Shown: positions 49,252 through 63,372, numbered from the stretch's first letter. The stretch: 64,000 nucleotides of DNA from Rhynochetos jubatus (GCA_027574665.1 CM050656.1:16133501-16197500), one strand, 5' to 3'. Notes: generated from the letters alone by a model not told the origin. Program-made: numbers and translations.

Positions 49252-51255
49252 CGGATGTTATTTCCCATGTTTTTACACCAAACCACCAGGACAACAAAGG
49301 CAGACAGCATCTACAGAAATGCGCACAGCAGGATGTAAACTTACGTAAAATTCTATTTCCCCTCCCTTGCAAAGCTGCTGTATACAGGCAAGGTGAGACA
49401 CACATGGCTATGCTGCTTCCTCCTGTGCTGTTTGGTGGTACCACCTGGCAGAAGAGGTGGCAGTACTGGGAAAAAACCCTGAGTGTTCCTTTCACTTGTC
49501 CGAAGATCCCAAGGGCAAGCCCTTTTGCCAGACCAAAGCTTTTTAGAATATGTGACTGCAGCAGACTTCTGACTCAATCCCTGAATGGCATTTAACTTCA
49601 TACCGACGTATAGCTCAAAACCACAAACATGCCCCCGCCCTTTCCTTCTTTTTCATTTTAAGCAAAAACCATGTTGCAATAAAAATGCACACCTTCCTTT
49701 CCCATCCCTCTGCTTCTGCTCCACCTCAGGGGGTAACTGAACATAAAAGGCAAGTGACAGGGTTACAAATTTTCTCCTTTGCTTTGCAAAACTTAAAATC
49801 CTTCATAAATTCCCTAACTTCATTTTTCTCCCCCATTTTAGCCATACGCTATTTACATGCCAGATGGGTTTTCCCCAAGCTCTCACACCACTAAGAAAAC
49901 TGCAGCAATTTTTGTTAATTTATCACTGTATTAAAATATAAGAAGTGAACCATACACAGATAAAATGAATTATAGGTATACCTCCCATACATTCTGTACA
50001 TCATGCTAAGCAAAAGCTGCGTTATGTTAACTGTCAAGCTGAGAAATAGCTGACATTTGTTATTTTAATTAATAGTTTACTTTGCTGAAATAAGCCTCTA
50101 TGAGAAGCTATGACTTTTATTAAATCTGCACTACAGCATTATTTTCACAGATTGGGAGGCAAAAACTAATTTTCAAAACCGCTTTGCCCTACAAGGTCAC
50201 TGCCAACAGCTTGAATGCACATGTCAAGGAGACATCTGCTTCAGAGATACCAATCTATGTTAAATGTGCATTATTTCAAAAATTTATGATACTTTTCATT
50301 GCAAAAAAAAAAAAAAATTATTCTGTAATTATGTAGTTTTTAAATGGTGTTTAGTAGTAAAGATTTTTATCCCCTTTTTTTGTTTAATATTTTATAAATG
50401 CCACCCTGAATTCTTAGACCTCAGCATTTGCTTTAGAAATCACAGTAAAGTATACCCATGGATGAAATCAGACAGACAAGTTGTCGGTCACTGATGTAAA
50501 TCATTATACAATTACACAGTAAGTTTATACATTTTTTTTGCCCAAATATTTTGAGGTCATTGATGAGACCAGAGAATTTTTCACTTCCCTTCTCTATGAA
50601 AATAACAAGCTAAGCAAGTCTATTCCATTTCAAACCAATGCAAGTATGCTTGGCAAAAGAGAAAACTGACCCAGTGACTCTCTGGATGCAGTTCTTAAGT
50701 TAGCAGCTTCACAGGCTGTACTGTCACTGATTTCAAAAGAGCTTCATGTGTAAAGAAGACACAATGTTCTGGAGAGCCAGACCTCTCCTTCTATTTCTTG
50801 ATCCACTTGAAGACTATAAAGCAGGATACTGTTAAAAACAGCACGATTTTTTTTTTTTTTTTTTTGACATCAACGTATAAAGATCAATACATCAATTGAT
50901 TTCTATGAATTATATTTCACTTAACTTTTTTCTATTGAGGTCTACACTTAGAATGAATAAAAATTGTGCTCTCAGGATTGATCTGTTGCTTCATATTAAT
51001 GGAAAGATTCCCAGTGACTTCAAGCTCTGTGCTAGAAATAACAAGCCTGAATGTTTATGACTGTGTAGTGTAACTGCAGGCAAGTAATAGCTCGCTCTGC
51101 CTCCGCTCTGAAGCGATTAAAAGATCCATTGTCATGGTTAAAATAGACCTGGGATTTTTTTTTATTTGTTGGAATATATATATATATATTATTCTTTGAA
51201 TTTTAGAAGATGGCAAGTTCTGCTCATCTACTTAGACATTTTTGGTTTATTATTG

Positions 51256-51259
<4 letters not shown>

Positions 51260-51288
<29 letters not shown>
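51260..51288. repeat. T29 homopolymer
   Basis: An uninterrupted run of 29 T. No complement of AATAAA lies next to it and no mRNA-like sequence follows, so it is not evidence of a processed pseudogene on the minus strand. Confidence 0.9.
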
Positions 51289-54200
51289 CTGCTCAAAAGC
51301 ATAGCCGTAAAGCTGTTATAGACAACTTTGGTCTTAAGGACACAAGAGCAGCAGAGATTAAGGACAGAAAGAAAATAATTATTAGACCAATACTGGAAAA
51401 ATGGACAGGCTTTTGGCCTAAAAACATTTCATCAGGGCATATACATAAAAACACACATTTGCTTGAATAGAAACTCCCTTACAGGCATATGCAAAGGATT
51501 ATTTCTTTCATGCTTTCCCTCATGGGCAACTAATTCTGCTAATCCTGTGTGTTTTCATCTCCCGTGGTCCTCTGGATTTTATCACTGATCCAATGGGACC
51601 ACTCAGCAGCTGTCAGTAGCCATGACTGGGACATTCAGAACATCTGTGTTTACACTTTCTGTGCTTATACCTTTCTCTCTTTTCACATTCCACAAAAACA
51701 ACTTTCAAAATCCTCTAAGTAACAAAATGCTTGGTTACATAATGCACCTTTCAATACATAGTTTTTTGGCATCAGGTATTACACGATTCCCATTTCTAGG
51801 GGAATTCTGGGCTCAAGGAGCAAGCCAGATGTTGCAAATTGCAAGGCTGACCTGTAACTGTGCAGCTCTCCACAGCTTCTGTAGCATCCCGCGGCACACA
51901 CTCATGGAGGAACTGCTCTGGTGACAGGTCTGGTTTTGTTTCTGCAGGAGTTGGCTATACTGTCCCACCTCAGGTCTGAACCTGCTGCAGCTCGATCCAG
52001 TATTTGATGAGCCCAAGGCCATAACCTGCTGCTGCTGCCTTCATCTTTTATTTGATAACTGCCTGATGCCACCTGTCTACCTCACACGATACAGCAACTG
52101 GGACCAGATTGTCTCCACCACACAGAGAGCTGGAAACAGATGTCCCTCCCAGTCTGCTTGTAACCCCACTGGAAGATACTTCCTCCTGGAACTGAAGGAG
52201 TACAAAACCAGTCCCATCACAGCTCAAATCGAACAACTTTTAATTCAAATACCTCTGGAAAGGTGGAAAGATCAGGTCTGCAGGCTATTAGGAGAGAGTC
52301 AAACAGGTAAATTACATGCACCCAAGCGGACAGTCAAGCCATGGGATTTCCTTCCTGGCAAAACTGTGTGACAATTACACAATTCCTCATTATAACCTCA
52401 TTTATCAAATGTTGTACTTACTGTGTGGCAACAATGCAAAGAGGGATCTTTAGAAGATAATAGGGTCAAGACTAAAGACTTGCTGAATTCCAGCAACCCA
52501 TCTGTACTGACCCCATCTCCATAAAAATGTGATGCACCAGAGGAAGCTTAAAACCCTGTTAAACTGACCAGCTCAAAGGATTTGATGGAACAGGAGTGCA
52601 GTTAATTTTCCTAATTAATTTCTATAATCTAGATTCTACCACTTTCCACAAATACCACTTATTATAATGTAAATTACTGCAAAAACTTTTTTTTTTTTAC
52701 AAGAGTAAGTCAGGATTCTTTTACATTAACAATGTCAAATGATGTTTTATTTACACTTCTACATTATATTAAAATATCACAATTTACACACAAACATTGC
52801 ATTGCTGTGTCTATTCATATATGGTATTAAAAAGTAAAAATAGAAATAATAATCAAAATTATATAGATAAAATTATAATTTCAGTGACCTCTATAAACTG
52901 GAGATCTAAATTTGGAATCTGGGATGGGGTTTAAATAAATAAGAGGAATAAAAGGAGTTTATGATGCAGGGAAATATTATTTCAGTCTTTTATCTTTATT
53001 TGTCCAGTGAACAACAATATATATATTTATTGCCTATTAACATCTGCCAACAACAAAACATGATGATATCAAGAATTTTTATAAGGTATATAAAATATTT
53101 ATTGAAGTTGTGTCATTTTGTGTCTTTCAGAAGCTCATTTTCAGTTCCTGGCAGTTTATGAAAATTCAAACTATACATCATCACTTAGCAGTAATCCTGG
53201 ATACTGGGAAACAAATACTACAAAGCAGCACTATAGGAAAAAATAAGCCTAATAGAAAAAAATTCCAATATTTGCTTTTAACTGAATTTTTTGTATAATT
53301 GCTATGTATTTTCCAATAGGATAAAAGGCAATATGCAACATGTAATGTTTTTAACATAGAGAGGCAATCGTCTTTTAAGCTTTCCTAAGAGGTAACAGAG
53401 TGGTAACTAGCATATATATAGATAAAAAGTAGATGCTTACAAGATAACATTCAAACCAAATCCAGGAAAACAAGCAGCACTTGAACGGTTAATCTCATGT
53501 ATTTTTAAAGAAAAAATATTTACTGGTTTCGTGTTCTCCAGTTCTATCATCAATAATGCAACTCTGCTTTGTTTACATATTCCTTACAAGTCACCTGGGC
53601 TTTATTCTCCTTCCCATCTCCTCTCCACACTACATATCTAAGCTCATTTGTTTTGAAAAAAACCCACATAATATTAGGATCTTTTATGACTGAAAACTAT
53701 TAGGATGAAATGTAACAGATACTAAACATAGGGCAGTTGTTAAAAATGTGCTAACACAAGTGAAATCCAAAAAAACTAAGGTGTGTGAGAAGCATATAAA
53801 ATTTCTTTACGCATGTCCTTCAAAAAAGTTTAATACATAGTCAGGTCACATTATTGCACATCAAATTCTCTAGGTCTCTAGCTGCCAGTACCAATTATCT
53901 GTAAGAGAACATATTTTCCCTTGTGACTAGCTATCGGGAATTTTTGAGTATACCTAAGCATAGCCTTGAGCAAAACTCCTACGGGGCATATTTGGAATAG
54001 AGTATTTCATTTGGATGAAATATTAAGGTTTCAGTGCAATATGTCTATCTATATATTTATACATCTGTTTCAACATATTGATCTGTTTATCTGTTTACTT
54101 TAATTACATGAAATAGTTGTATTAAAATGTAAATAGCTCTGAATCTATATATTTCTGCGCAGTTTTAAGGAGTACAGTTTCCCGGTTCCTGAGGCTGCCG

Positions 54201-56346
54201 TCTACAGCAATGCATCCTGATGGCTCCTACCAGCTGCCTCAGTCCCACAGGGCTGCACCCCTCACCCAGTACAAACACCCCTCACTGTATCAGCTAATGG
54301 TCTTGGGACATGCTAGTGCTTGTTATGGCATGACTGATGATCATGCCTGCAACCAGGGGAGAAAACAAAAAAGAAAGGTGGAGTCTTTAAGGAAAAGGAC
54401 CTTATTCTACCACTGCAGAGGGAATATAAAGTCCTATAATCCATCCTCTTTAAAAATGCATGAGGTGATCCAGCTTGCTAGAGGACTTTAAACAGTGCCT
54501 GCTGTGGTGGTTTACAAACCACTGCATGCCACAGGGTCAAGTTTGCTACCACAGGTTTTCAAACAAGCTTCTCATTTCACAGTTCTTTAGATATAAGGGT
54601 ATTTTTAAGGTTTCTAGAAACACAGTGCCTGTAAGAAAGACAGGAAAAGAAAATTTCGTATTTGAATTATAATGGTCCCATATCCTACAAGAACCACCAG
54701 ACTCCACTAAAAAGCAACACAATTCAAATGTGTAGTAAACCTACTGATGAGTGAGATTAACTTAATTTCTATATCTTCTGAACACAGGTGTGACCACCTA
54801 CTTTGAAATGAGATTATGGTGGTTTCATTTTGATATGGACTGTGTCTCAATTGTACGTTAACTGTAAGAACAATTATTTGGTCTCATACTACAGCCTCTG
54901 AAGTCTACAATAATCCTTCCACTGATTTTAGAGGCAGATTAAATCCTTTACATTTATACATTATGCACGTGTATTTATTGTATAACCACATTTAAAGCTA
55001 TGACAATACAGCTGTAAAAATTAAGAGATTATCATTCAAATAGAAAGTTTACTCTATCAGGAGGCTAGTGGGTTTTTTAAATAAATTCTAACAGCAATAG
55101 ACAATCGCTAATTTTCATCAACACAGTAGTCTGAATAAGTGCAAGAGCAAGCACAAAAAAGACTTAGATAGATTTATATGTATTTCTATTACTGCAAAGG
55201 ATAACGGCATTACACCTTTGACAAAGGAAATATTCTTTCTTTATAGCCCTGATTGAACAAGACTTGATACTTTCTAGCTTTCAAACGCCCCTGAAATGTA
55301 TAAAAAAAGCAAAAAAAGCATAAATTCTCATCTCTTAATAATACGTTCACGGGTTTAGATGGTGTTCTCCTTTCCTGGATTTTTCCAAATCTACCCTATT
55401 TATCTGATTGGATTTCTGTCCCATCTTTCCACATATTACAGCTAATTAGTACCCCCTGATGAGAAACAGTCCACCGATGGAAAAAGCAGTTGGATAAGAT
55501 CTACATTAACAAATGTAGTTCATTTAATATCATTTGTACTGCTGCATTATTAATAATACATAATTACCCTGTGCAGGCTGCAAGGGGGAAGAATAAAATC
55601 ATTCATTAATTTCTTGGCCTTTGCAAAAAGAGTAGTATATTTGCCAGGAAAAAAAAAGGCATTGGATTTACAGACTGCCATTCATTCATCAGTTTTGCAT
55701 GCTGCACTAAAATATTAACTGGGTAGTACTGCTACATTTAAAGAGATCCTTCCACTAGCCCAAGATATGGTGGAATCTTAAACTGCTATTCTGAAAGCAT
55801 TGAACAAAGAAGCACGATGGCCGACTATCTGGAAGTTCAGATTTCCAGACATCTACGAAGGGTTGTTTTCAACGTATACAAATTCCAAGCCAAAAAAGCC
55901 ATACAGAATTTCCCATGACCTACACTGGGCTATATTGTTGCACAGTCCATTACTTATCTAATAATCTATTAAGTGTTTTCTCATTTACATGTATAAGTTA
56001 CTCCAGACTATGCATACTGCAGGAAGAAAATATAGACCTGCATTTATTTTTGTCCTCCCTCTTTGGTCCAGACTAGCACAATAAAATTTTATACCAGTTA
56101 CGTAATGGCATAATAGCCTGCTAAATTGCAGGCTAAAAGTACCTTTTATGGTATAGGGTAAATTCATCCAAACGTGAGTCAAAATCTGTTATTCTCCCTC
56201 CAGTAATAGTCTCATTGTTGCTATGCATGTTTTGCCTGAAGAACTAATATTTTTGATTTTTTGACCCTTGCTGTAATGTTATCAGACATACCCAGCTATT
56301 CTTCATAACGACCCATTCTAGAACTGTCATGTTCTTTAAAAAAACA

Positions 56347-56380
56347 GGGGGAGAAAGGAGGGGGGGAGAGAGAGAGAAAG
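56347..56380. repeat. Polypurine (G/GA-rich) tract
   Basis: Thirty-four purines without interruption on the plus strand: G5, then a G7 run, then (GA)n, followed by acagacag. Such tracts can form triplex DNA; only the composition is seen here. Confidence 0.85.
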
Positions 56381-59300
56381 ACAGACAGCAAGCATATTAA
56401 AGCCCAGAACTATGTTTCTGTATTTTTCCTGGAAGCAAGAGTTTGTTTGTCTACTAATGCTGTGTGTAATACAGATGCCTGCATTTATTAGAGGAGGAAG
56501 GTTCATGTCTCTAAAGCACGTTCCCTCTGACCAGGAGTAGGAGATGTGAGGCAGGTACACACGAAGCATCTCATTCTTTTTTCCAGGAAGGTTTCACATC
56601 GCAATTTGACTAGCTTTCAGAAATGCTTAGCTCAGCTGAGACAGTAGCTCAGAAATTTTGGGGAGTATTCCCAGCACATTCTACATATTTCCTACAATAG
56701 AGTGTGATTTGAAGATACAATTCAGCTGTGTCAAAGTAATCTTCTGTAGGATACCATGGTCATGTTTAGAAAGGGCCTCAAGACTGAATGCACTGCTGGA
56801 GTTGCTAGACAGGAAGGGCAGTCTCCAGGCTTGGGCACAATGAGGACTCACCAGCTCAGCTATGTTCACCTCAGGAATATAAAGCAAAACCTCAAAAATT
56901 ACCAACAGGTCAAAACACAGTGGTATGCTAGCACCGAAACAAAACAAGTAGGAAGAAGAAAATATTACAAGCAAAAAGTGATTGAAAGTTTTCTCATATA
57001 AAGGTAACAGGTGAGAGGACCTTGAAGGGAAAATGAAGGTATAAAGATGTGAAAACAGAAAAATGGGGGTTTTTTTTAAATAGATCAGATCAAAGTTGTG
57101 TATATGATGGGCAACAATATTAGCTATAGAACAAAACCACATCAAAAAAAAATCAAGAAAGAGAACAGTAAAATGAATGCACATGACAGGTATCACTAAA
57201 ATCAGAGATTTTGCAGGTACAAGACAGGGTGAAAAATTGGTTAAGAAGGCAGAGATGAGCTCATCTTGAGGAGGGAGAGGAAAAGCTCATTCTATATGAA
57301 TTGAATTAATGTACCTGCATGATGGAGTATGTGGGAGAAGGGTCCAGCTCAATTAAAGATAATCAGCAGGAAAAAAGCAGAGCGCAGTGAATAGCTGCTT
57401 GTCCCACTCAGTTAAACCACAGAGAGGAACAGGAATCCGTGGGTCTGTGCTACTGTAAAGGAGGTGATAATTTGGATTCAAGTTGCTAAATGTAACCGAT
57501 TATTTAGTGGAATGCTTAGAAACACACTGCCAAGCAAAACGTTACAGTGAAGCTGTTTTTCAAAGGGATGACCTAACAGCAGCCTCAAGGTCACCTGAAA
57601 CTGGCTGTATCATTTGGTACAAGCCTGAGAGGGAAAATAAACCCTCTAATATTTCCTTACAGCAGAAGGAAGTGTGGGGGTCATGCTTTACACTGAGAAG
57701 TCAGGGCACAGTTCTCCTCAGATCCCCAGCTGGATATGAGACATGCAGAAGAGAAGACCATACAGCAACAGCAGATCCATCCGGGTCCAGAAAAAGTTAC
57801 ACAGCCAAAACTGTAACAGAGACAAACTTAAAGTCAACAATCCTCTGACAGTGCTCAGGAGGGAAAATTAACCCACCTCCTGGAGGCACTGCAGGCTGTT
57901 GAGACACTTGCACCTTTTTCAAGTCTCCTCTGTCACCCCCCTGGAAAAAAAAACAAAACCAAAACACCCCCAAAAGCTCTTCCTAAGAGAGAGACACCCA
58001 ACAACAAAACTGTGCGAGAAACTAGAAAGTCCTTTTAAAGGACATAAAGATATATTTCCAAAAGATGAAATACAGTGAAGCAGAGTAATGGAGACTAACT
58101 CGAAGTCTGGAGCATAAAATGCATTCCACAAAGATCTGAAGTGTTTGAAATCAAGTATGTTTTTCAGTTGAAAAGTTGAGTTGACTTCTCAAGCTACTTA
58201 TTTTAATTCTACAAAGTGTGAGCGATCCTAGAAGCTTCAAGTGACTATCCAGTGTTTTAGAGAAAATAATCGTAACTAAGACATGATCAGACAGAACTTC
58301 CAGGATTGTTCAGATTACTGTGTGTTTTGCAATGGCCATTTATGTTTTTTCCTATGAATTAAAACATTAAGACATGTTCCTCCTCTGTTTTTCATACAAA
58401 GTTACAGAGTGATGTGTGTCTGTAGCTTGTCTTTAAATTTATGAAACCATATGATCTTAAATCTCCAAATTAGGCATACTCTATGTGCAAAGCCTATAAA
58501 CTCTGAATTATTTGAATGCCATCATCAGACCGATATAATAAATAAAAACGTTACATTTTGTTAAGTAACATAGGAAACAGCGATGCATGTTTCATCCTTA
58601 ATTTCAAAAGTCACAAGATTTCGTTATTTCCCATGTATTTTCTCAAAATGCACTAAATTGAATATACTCCCTCTATATCCAATATAAATAATATATACCT
58701 AAATATATAAAACCCAATATACTTCTATATAAATAATGTAAATCTAAAGAACCAGAACAGACTTCTAATTCATTTTCAGTCATACAATACAACCAAACTC
58801 AAGGTTAACAGCAACTTTATTCTAAGTAGTGTTCGCTGCCAACACATTCTAGTATCACTGTATTTACTACAGGATGCCACACTGAAGACATATCACAACG
58901 TAAAATAGATGGTAACAAAGAGAAAAAGGTAAAAAACAAGACAACTAACAAAACGAAGGAAAACCAACACACAATATCACACATTAGGATCACAATCATT
59001 CCAAATCCCCTCAGTATAAATGTCTCATAACTAATCCACCAGGATTCACTGACTTAAAGCTGTGAGAAGAGCGGCCAGGCAGTACCATCCCCAGCAGAAG
59101 GTCTCACTCACAAGCAGAGCTTCTAGGCAGCAGAGGCTGTTTCCTCACTGGCAGAAAAAAGACCTCTAACATAGGTGGGTATCCCTCCCCACTTTCTTCA
59201 AGCACTGCAGACCTTATTTCTGCTCGAGCCAGTTGCTGTAAATGATGATCAGGAATTCTTGGAGACAGGAAACTCTCAGGATAAATTTAGAAAAGCTGGA

Positions 59301-61460
59301 TGTATCTTATTTTTATCTACTTGAATAAATATTCCAGAAGAATATTCAAAGGATAAAACTTTGAAATTATTATCTACTCTCTAATGATCAGAGGTGTCTT
59401 GGAAGTAATTCAGAGGAAGAGGGAAAAAAAAAAGAGTTTACCACAATGCAGGAGTACTCTCCACCTCCCTTAATCAAGAAAAGATAGAAAGAGAAAGCCA
59501 GAAGTCATTTAGCAACGTGTCGATCTCTCACTCTTCTCTTCATCATAGTCTGTGCTGAATGGCTTGTGGGTTTTTGGTGGGTTTTTTTTAAGATTTCTTC
59601 AATGTTTAGGTTCAGACAGGTTGTGTGAAACCGAGGAACACAGATCACATTGCAGCTTATGATTCAGAAGCTCTTGAGAAACTGGGTAAGTCTATTTCTA
59701 CAGAAGCTATGCTAGCATCCAGAGCTTGACACAGGCAGCTTTAATAAATAAATATTACACATAAACTCCATTACATGAGTAACATCTCTTTTCCGTACTT
59801 CTCCTTCAGGTAAGGCTGAGCATTGCACTACATCCCAGCGCATCGCTCAGCCTTTGTTTCTAGGGCAAAACACAGAGAGCAAGCACAGTCATTGCTAGCA
59901 CATCTACATTGATGCAATTTTGGGCAATCTATGCTGACCTCTCGCAGTGACTATACTTCAGGCTTGTGTGGCAATGTACTACTCTCTGTTAAGTAAGAAG
60001 TATAATTTATTTCCTCATTACAACGGTGGTTTGTAATATACACCAGCAGGAACATGCTGGCGAAGACACTGCAGGGAGTAATGTCCTATGGTTGTAGTAT
60101 GGATTTCTGCCCCACTGACCCGGTCTCTGAGCAATCATCTATAAGCCTCTGCTACAAGTTTCTTCATTCTCCCTTTACTGAGATACTAATTCCTGTATTT
60201 GTTGACTGAAAATGCTTTACACCTGAGGTTTTGTTCTTTTAAAACCAGAAGAAAGAAAAGCAATGCAAGACCTAAAAATGCCTTAATGAAATTAAGTCCC
60301 CTAACACATTCTCCAAAGCATTCACACCATGAAGTCGAAGATTTTGTACATTTGGTCATGTTTTTTAATTCGTGCATTAGCCAACTGGGATAACAGTATT
60401 TTAATGTCCTTGAAGTGAAAACACATTTTTTACTCAAGATTTTTAAAGCTGTCACATATCTGAAACATAAATGAGATTTGGTCGATCCACTTTCCCTTCC
60501 TTCCCAGCAAAGACAGGCACGGGGCTTTGCACTCCATCTGCCTCCAGCAGCTCTTGCTCCTCCTCTCCTGGCTCAGCAGCACCGGTGAACGGTGACCTCC
60601 CTACTAGCTATGGCTTCAGAGCAGGGGCTTGTAACTCAATCTTATTAAAACACGATATGATTTCAACAGGAAAACTATTACACGGAAATATTTAAAATGT
60701 AGGGTTGGGTTTTTTTAATAGGGGAGGCCAAAAATCTACTAAAGTTTGCATATAATGAAAATATTTCAACAAGTGAACCATAACAATACAATATTAAGTC
60801 TAATATTGGTGACATTTCAATGATCTTGTTAGAAACTAGGGAGCAGGCTTTATTTGAACTTTGTTGCCCTTATATTAGATTTCTTTTTTAGAATTAATTT
60901 ATTTCCTTGTAGTTCTCATTATGTTTTTATTGCATTCACGGAATAGTGAAGCATTTCTCTAACTAATTTAACACCTGTAAATTCCCATGGCTGCTAATGA
61001 AAGACTGTGTAGACTACCAGATAAATTTCTAATTCATATTTCAAAGGTTATGAGTTCAAATCCTATTAAGATTGTACTTATTAATGTTTCTATTAACTCT
61101 TTTCCATCTCTGAAGTTATAGATTGAATTAATACTTCCAATTTTTCTAAAGAAAGAAAACACATCTACTCCAAAATGTCACACAAGGTGGGACAACGAAG
61201 CAGAAGGAAACAAACTTAGTAAAAGGACAGTTCAGATGCAATGTCTGCGCTCTTCAAAGGGATACTGCCATTCTTGCAATTAAAGGCAAAACTCAATGAA
61301 CTACACATCTTGAATCGTTCAAGTGGAAATAAATTCTGGTGTAAATAAAACAGTGAAAACCCAAAATTTTTTCCACATAACGCAACCACACTGACTGAAA
61401 CCTTAGCTTCCATTTCTGTCTTTCTAACGTACTTTTCTTCACAACATTTGTAATTTAAAC

Positions 61461-61517
61461 TCCCACTGCCTCAGTTTATTCATCTGTAAAATGGATGCAA
61501 TACTTATTGACCTCTTA
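61461..61517 (+). repeat. MIR SINE core fragment
   Basis: The stretch gcctcagtttattcatctg followed by taaaatggatgcaatac and tgacctcttag closely tracks the conserved MIR core (cctcagtttcctcatctgtaaaatgg type) and the following section. It is sense-oriented and short. It ends immediately before the long hairpin at 61530. Confidence 0.65.
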
Positions 61518-61529
61518 GTTTAATAATCC

Positions 61530-61671
61530 TTAATCCTTTGCACATCTATAGCTATTTCCATTAGAATTTTAAAGCTAATAAATTAAATGCAACTCCAATG
61601 GGATTTTGTCAGATTTAATTCATTAGTTATGAGAATCTTAACGGAACAGCTATAGATGTTCAAAGGATTAA
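61530..61671. repeat. Long imperfect inverted repeat (hairpin), arms about 60 bp
   Basis: The left arm (61530-61590) and right arm (61612-61671) are reverse complements. The outer parts read ttaatcctttgcacatctat on the left and, complemented, ttaatcctttgaacatctat on the right, then both continue agct. After one gap the inner parts still pair, ending in attaaat-type sequence on both sides. The loop is about 21 bases. Arms match at roughly three-quarters of positions by eye. It is too long for a typical precursor microRNA stem and fits a MITE-like palindromic transposon remnant, though a transcribed hairpin cannot be excluded. No target-site duplication was identified. Confidence 0.8.
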
Positions 61672-61679
61672 TTATAGCT

Positions 61680-62844
61680 AAAAACAAGCACTTAGAAAAC
61701 TATTTAGCTATATAAAAAAGAATATATCTCTGGAAATAACCCTGCCCAATGAGACCAGGAGCTAAGAAAGCTCTAATATTGCCCTTGACTGACATAACTT
61801 TAAATGCAGCAGCATTCTGGAACAATGCTCTAATTTATGCTGATACAGTATCTACATCTGCTATCAGAAACAATTATGCAAAAGGTTTGAGGGGGTTTTT
61901 TTTAATATATTGTTTTGCATATTAGATAACATCTGAGAAACTGGATTTTGCACAGCTATTAAAGAAAATAACTTGAGTGATGTACAAATACGCAGTACTT
62001 GATTAGCAAGCTGTACACTAGATTACCTTCTCATTTCTTGAGTGGTAATTACTTTTTTCAAAAATACGATTTTCCCAGCGTAACATCGTGTTCTCCCCTT
62101 GTATTTGCAACTTACAAGTATTCAGTATACTCTGACACTGACCTCCAAGTTAGTCATAAGGCTAAAAAAAGTGGGTTGTTATCTTAATTAATTTCTTTAG
62201 TTTATTTTGCTTCTCAACCATTTTTTAATGAGTTTATAGCATATACTTCCAACTGATGCACAACATTCTATTTAAATTTAAAAGAATCCATATGGACCCA
62301 CAAATCTATACCTATGATTTACCTGGGTTCAAAAATCCCACCAAAAAAGTCCACAAGCACCACTTAGAGGAATTTTTAAGGCAATCTGAATCATCATTAT
62401 AATCTGTTTGACAAAAAGTGAACATATAAGCATCAGAAACACCTAATAATTTCAAATGCAGCTTGGTCTCTCATATGGCTTTCTCCACATCAGTGTAATA
62501 CTGCTCAGAAACATCAGGCTCGGGTTCAGAGACAAAAAATCCGTATTTTCCCCACATACAGTACAGTGGCACGAGGCACCCAAAATCCCAAGGTTTACGG
62601 TCTCTGGCAGAAAGGCTTGTGAGCAGTACACCATGACTGACATATGCCCTAATGTAGAGAAGCCACTGTACAAGGTCAGAAACTTTTTGACCAACTTCTT
62701 GCACTAATTTTAGCACTGCTTTACACTGTGCCTCGCGTGTGGGCACATTTATACCTTTAGCCCAATGACAGCTGCAAACTGTAGCTTCCGTGCCAGACTT
62801 TGCTTCAAAAAGACTGACTGACAAGTTCCTCTTTGTTTGCTTTC
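61680..62844. other. AT-rich non-coding DNA, no gene seen
   Basis: Overlapping plus- and minus-strand frames at 62452-62824 (the longest 117 codons, minus) show no recognisable domain. No repeat family was identified. Confidence 0.5.
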
Positions 62845-62860
62845 GGGGGGGGGGAAAGTG

Positions 62861-62907
<47 letters not shown>
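62845..62907. repeat. G10 run followed by long (TA)n microsatellite
   Basis: G10 lies at 62845-62854. After a short aaagtgat spacer, a perfect alternating TA tract runs from 62863 to 62907 (about 22 units). It is the longest dinucleotide microsatellite in the window and likely length-polymorphic. Confidence 0.97.
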
Positions 62908-62910
<3 letters not shown>

Positions 62911-63372
62911 GGTCATGCTCTTGGTATTTTCAGAGCTCCAAAAACTCTAGATGCGTAAGGCAGACAGAGATGACTTCTTGCCACTGATCACAAACTCCAT
63001 CGCAAGGAGAAAGAAGATTGAGGCCTTGATGTAGACTGTCAGGATTTATACCGAGGGGGGTTGTTTTCAAAATAAGGTTGTGGATAAATAAGAAGCCGGA
63101 TACCAGGTTCTTCAGACAGAGCGTTAGAATCAAGGTGCATGGGCTGAGGAGCCCTATCAATATTATTTCTGCAACAACAACCTGCCAAGAAAACGGGAGG
63201 CTCTGAAAAACGAGTTAACAGGGAATGGGAGAAAGTTTGTTTATCCGTACGGTAACAACATTTACACGGCTCCTAGGAACATGCAAGAGGTAGTAATGTA
63301 TTTGAGAGGAAATCATTTTAAAAATATATTCTCTCCAAATTCTTATGATTCATACTAGCTTATAAAATCCTT
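62908..63372. other. AT-rich non-coding DNA, no gene seen
   Basis: No exon, RNA gene or recognisable repeat was found in this interval. The minus-strand open frame at 62930-63160 is short and has no known domain. Confidence 0.5.

Larger units (their letters stand above)
49252..61460. other. Long AT-rich non-coding stretch with homopolymer runs
   Basis: No exon, RNA gene or repeat family was recognised. Simple sequence includes A15 at 50303-50317, T19 at 50847-50865, (AT)8 at 51174-51189, T29 at 51260-51288, T12 at 52687-52698 and a polypurine tract at 56347-56380. The longest open frame in the window (56681-57196, minus, 171 codons) has a hydrophobic composition but no known domain. The more GC-rich zones at 51780-52370 and 60480-60640 remain unassigned. 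Confidence 0.5.

Noticed and set aside
49194..49595. 133-codon plus-strand open frame
   Set aside because: It overlaps two minus-strand frames, begins inside a probable MIR-like fragment and shows no known domain.
51260..51480. T29 as the poly(A) tail of an antisense processed pseudogene
   Set aside because: No polyadenylation signal complement lies beside it and the adjacent sequence resembles no mRNA I know.
56681..57196. 171-codon minus-strand open frame, the longest in the window
   Set aside because: Its hydrophobic composition reflects an A-rich plus strand, no domain is recognisable, and another frame overlaps it on the plus strand. An open frame of this length is expected by chance in 64 kb of such sequence.
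61040..61065. tRNA-like B box (gagttcaaatcc)
   Set aside because: No matching A box, anticodon arm or acceptor-stem pairing could be placed around it.
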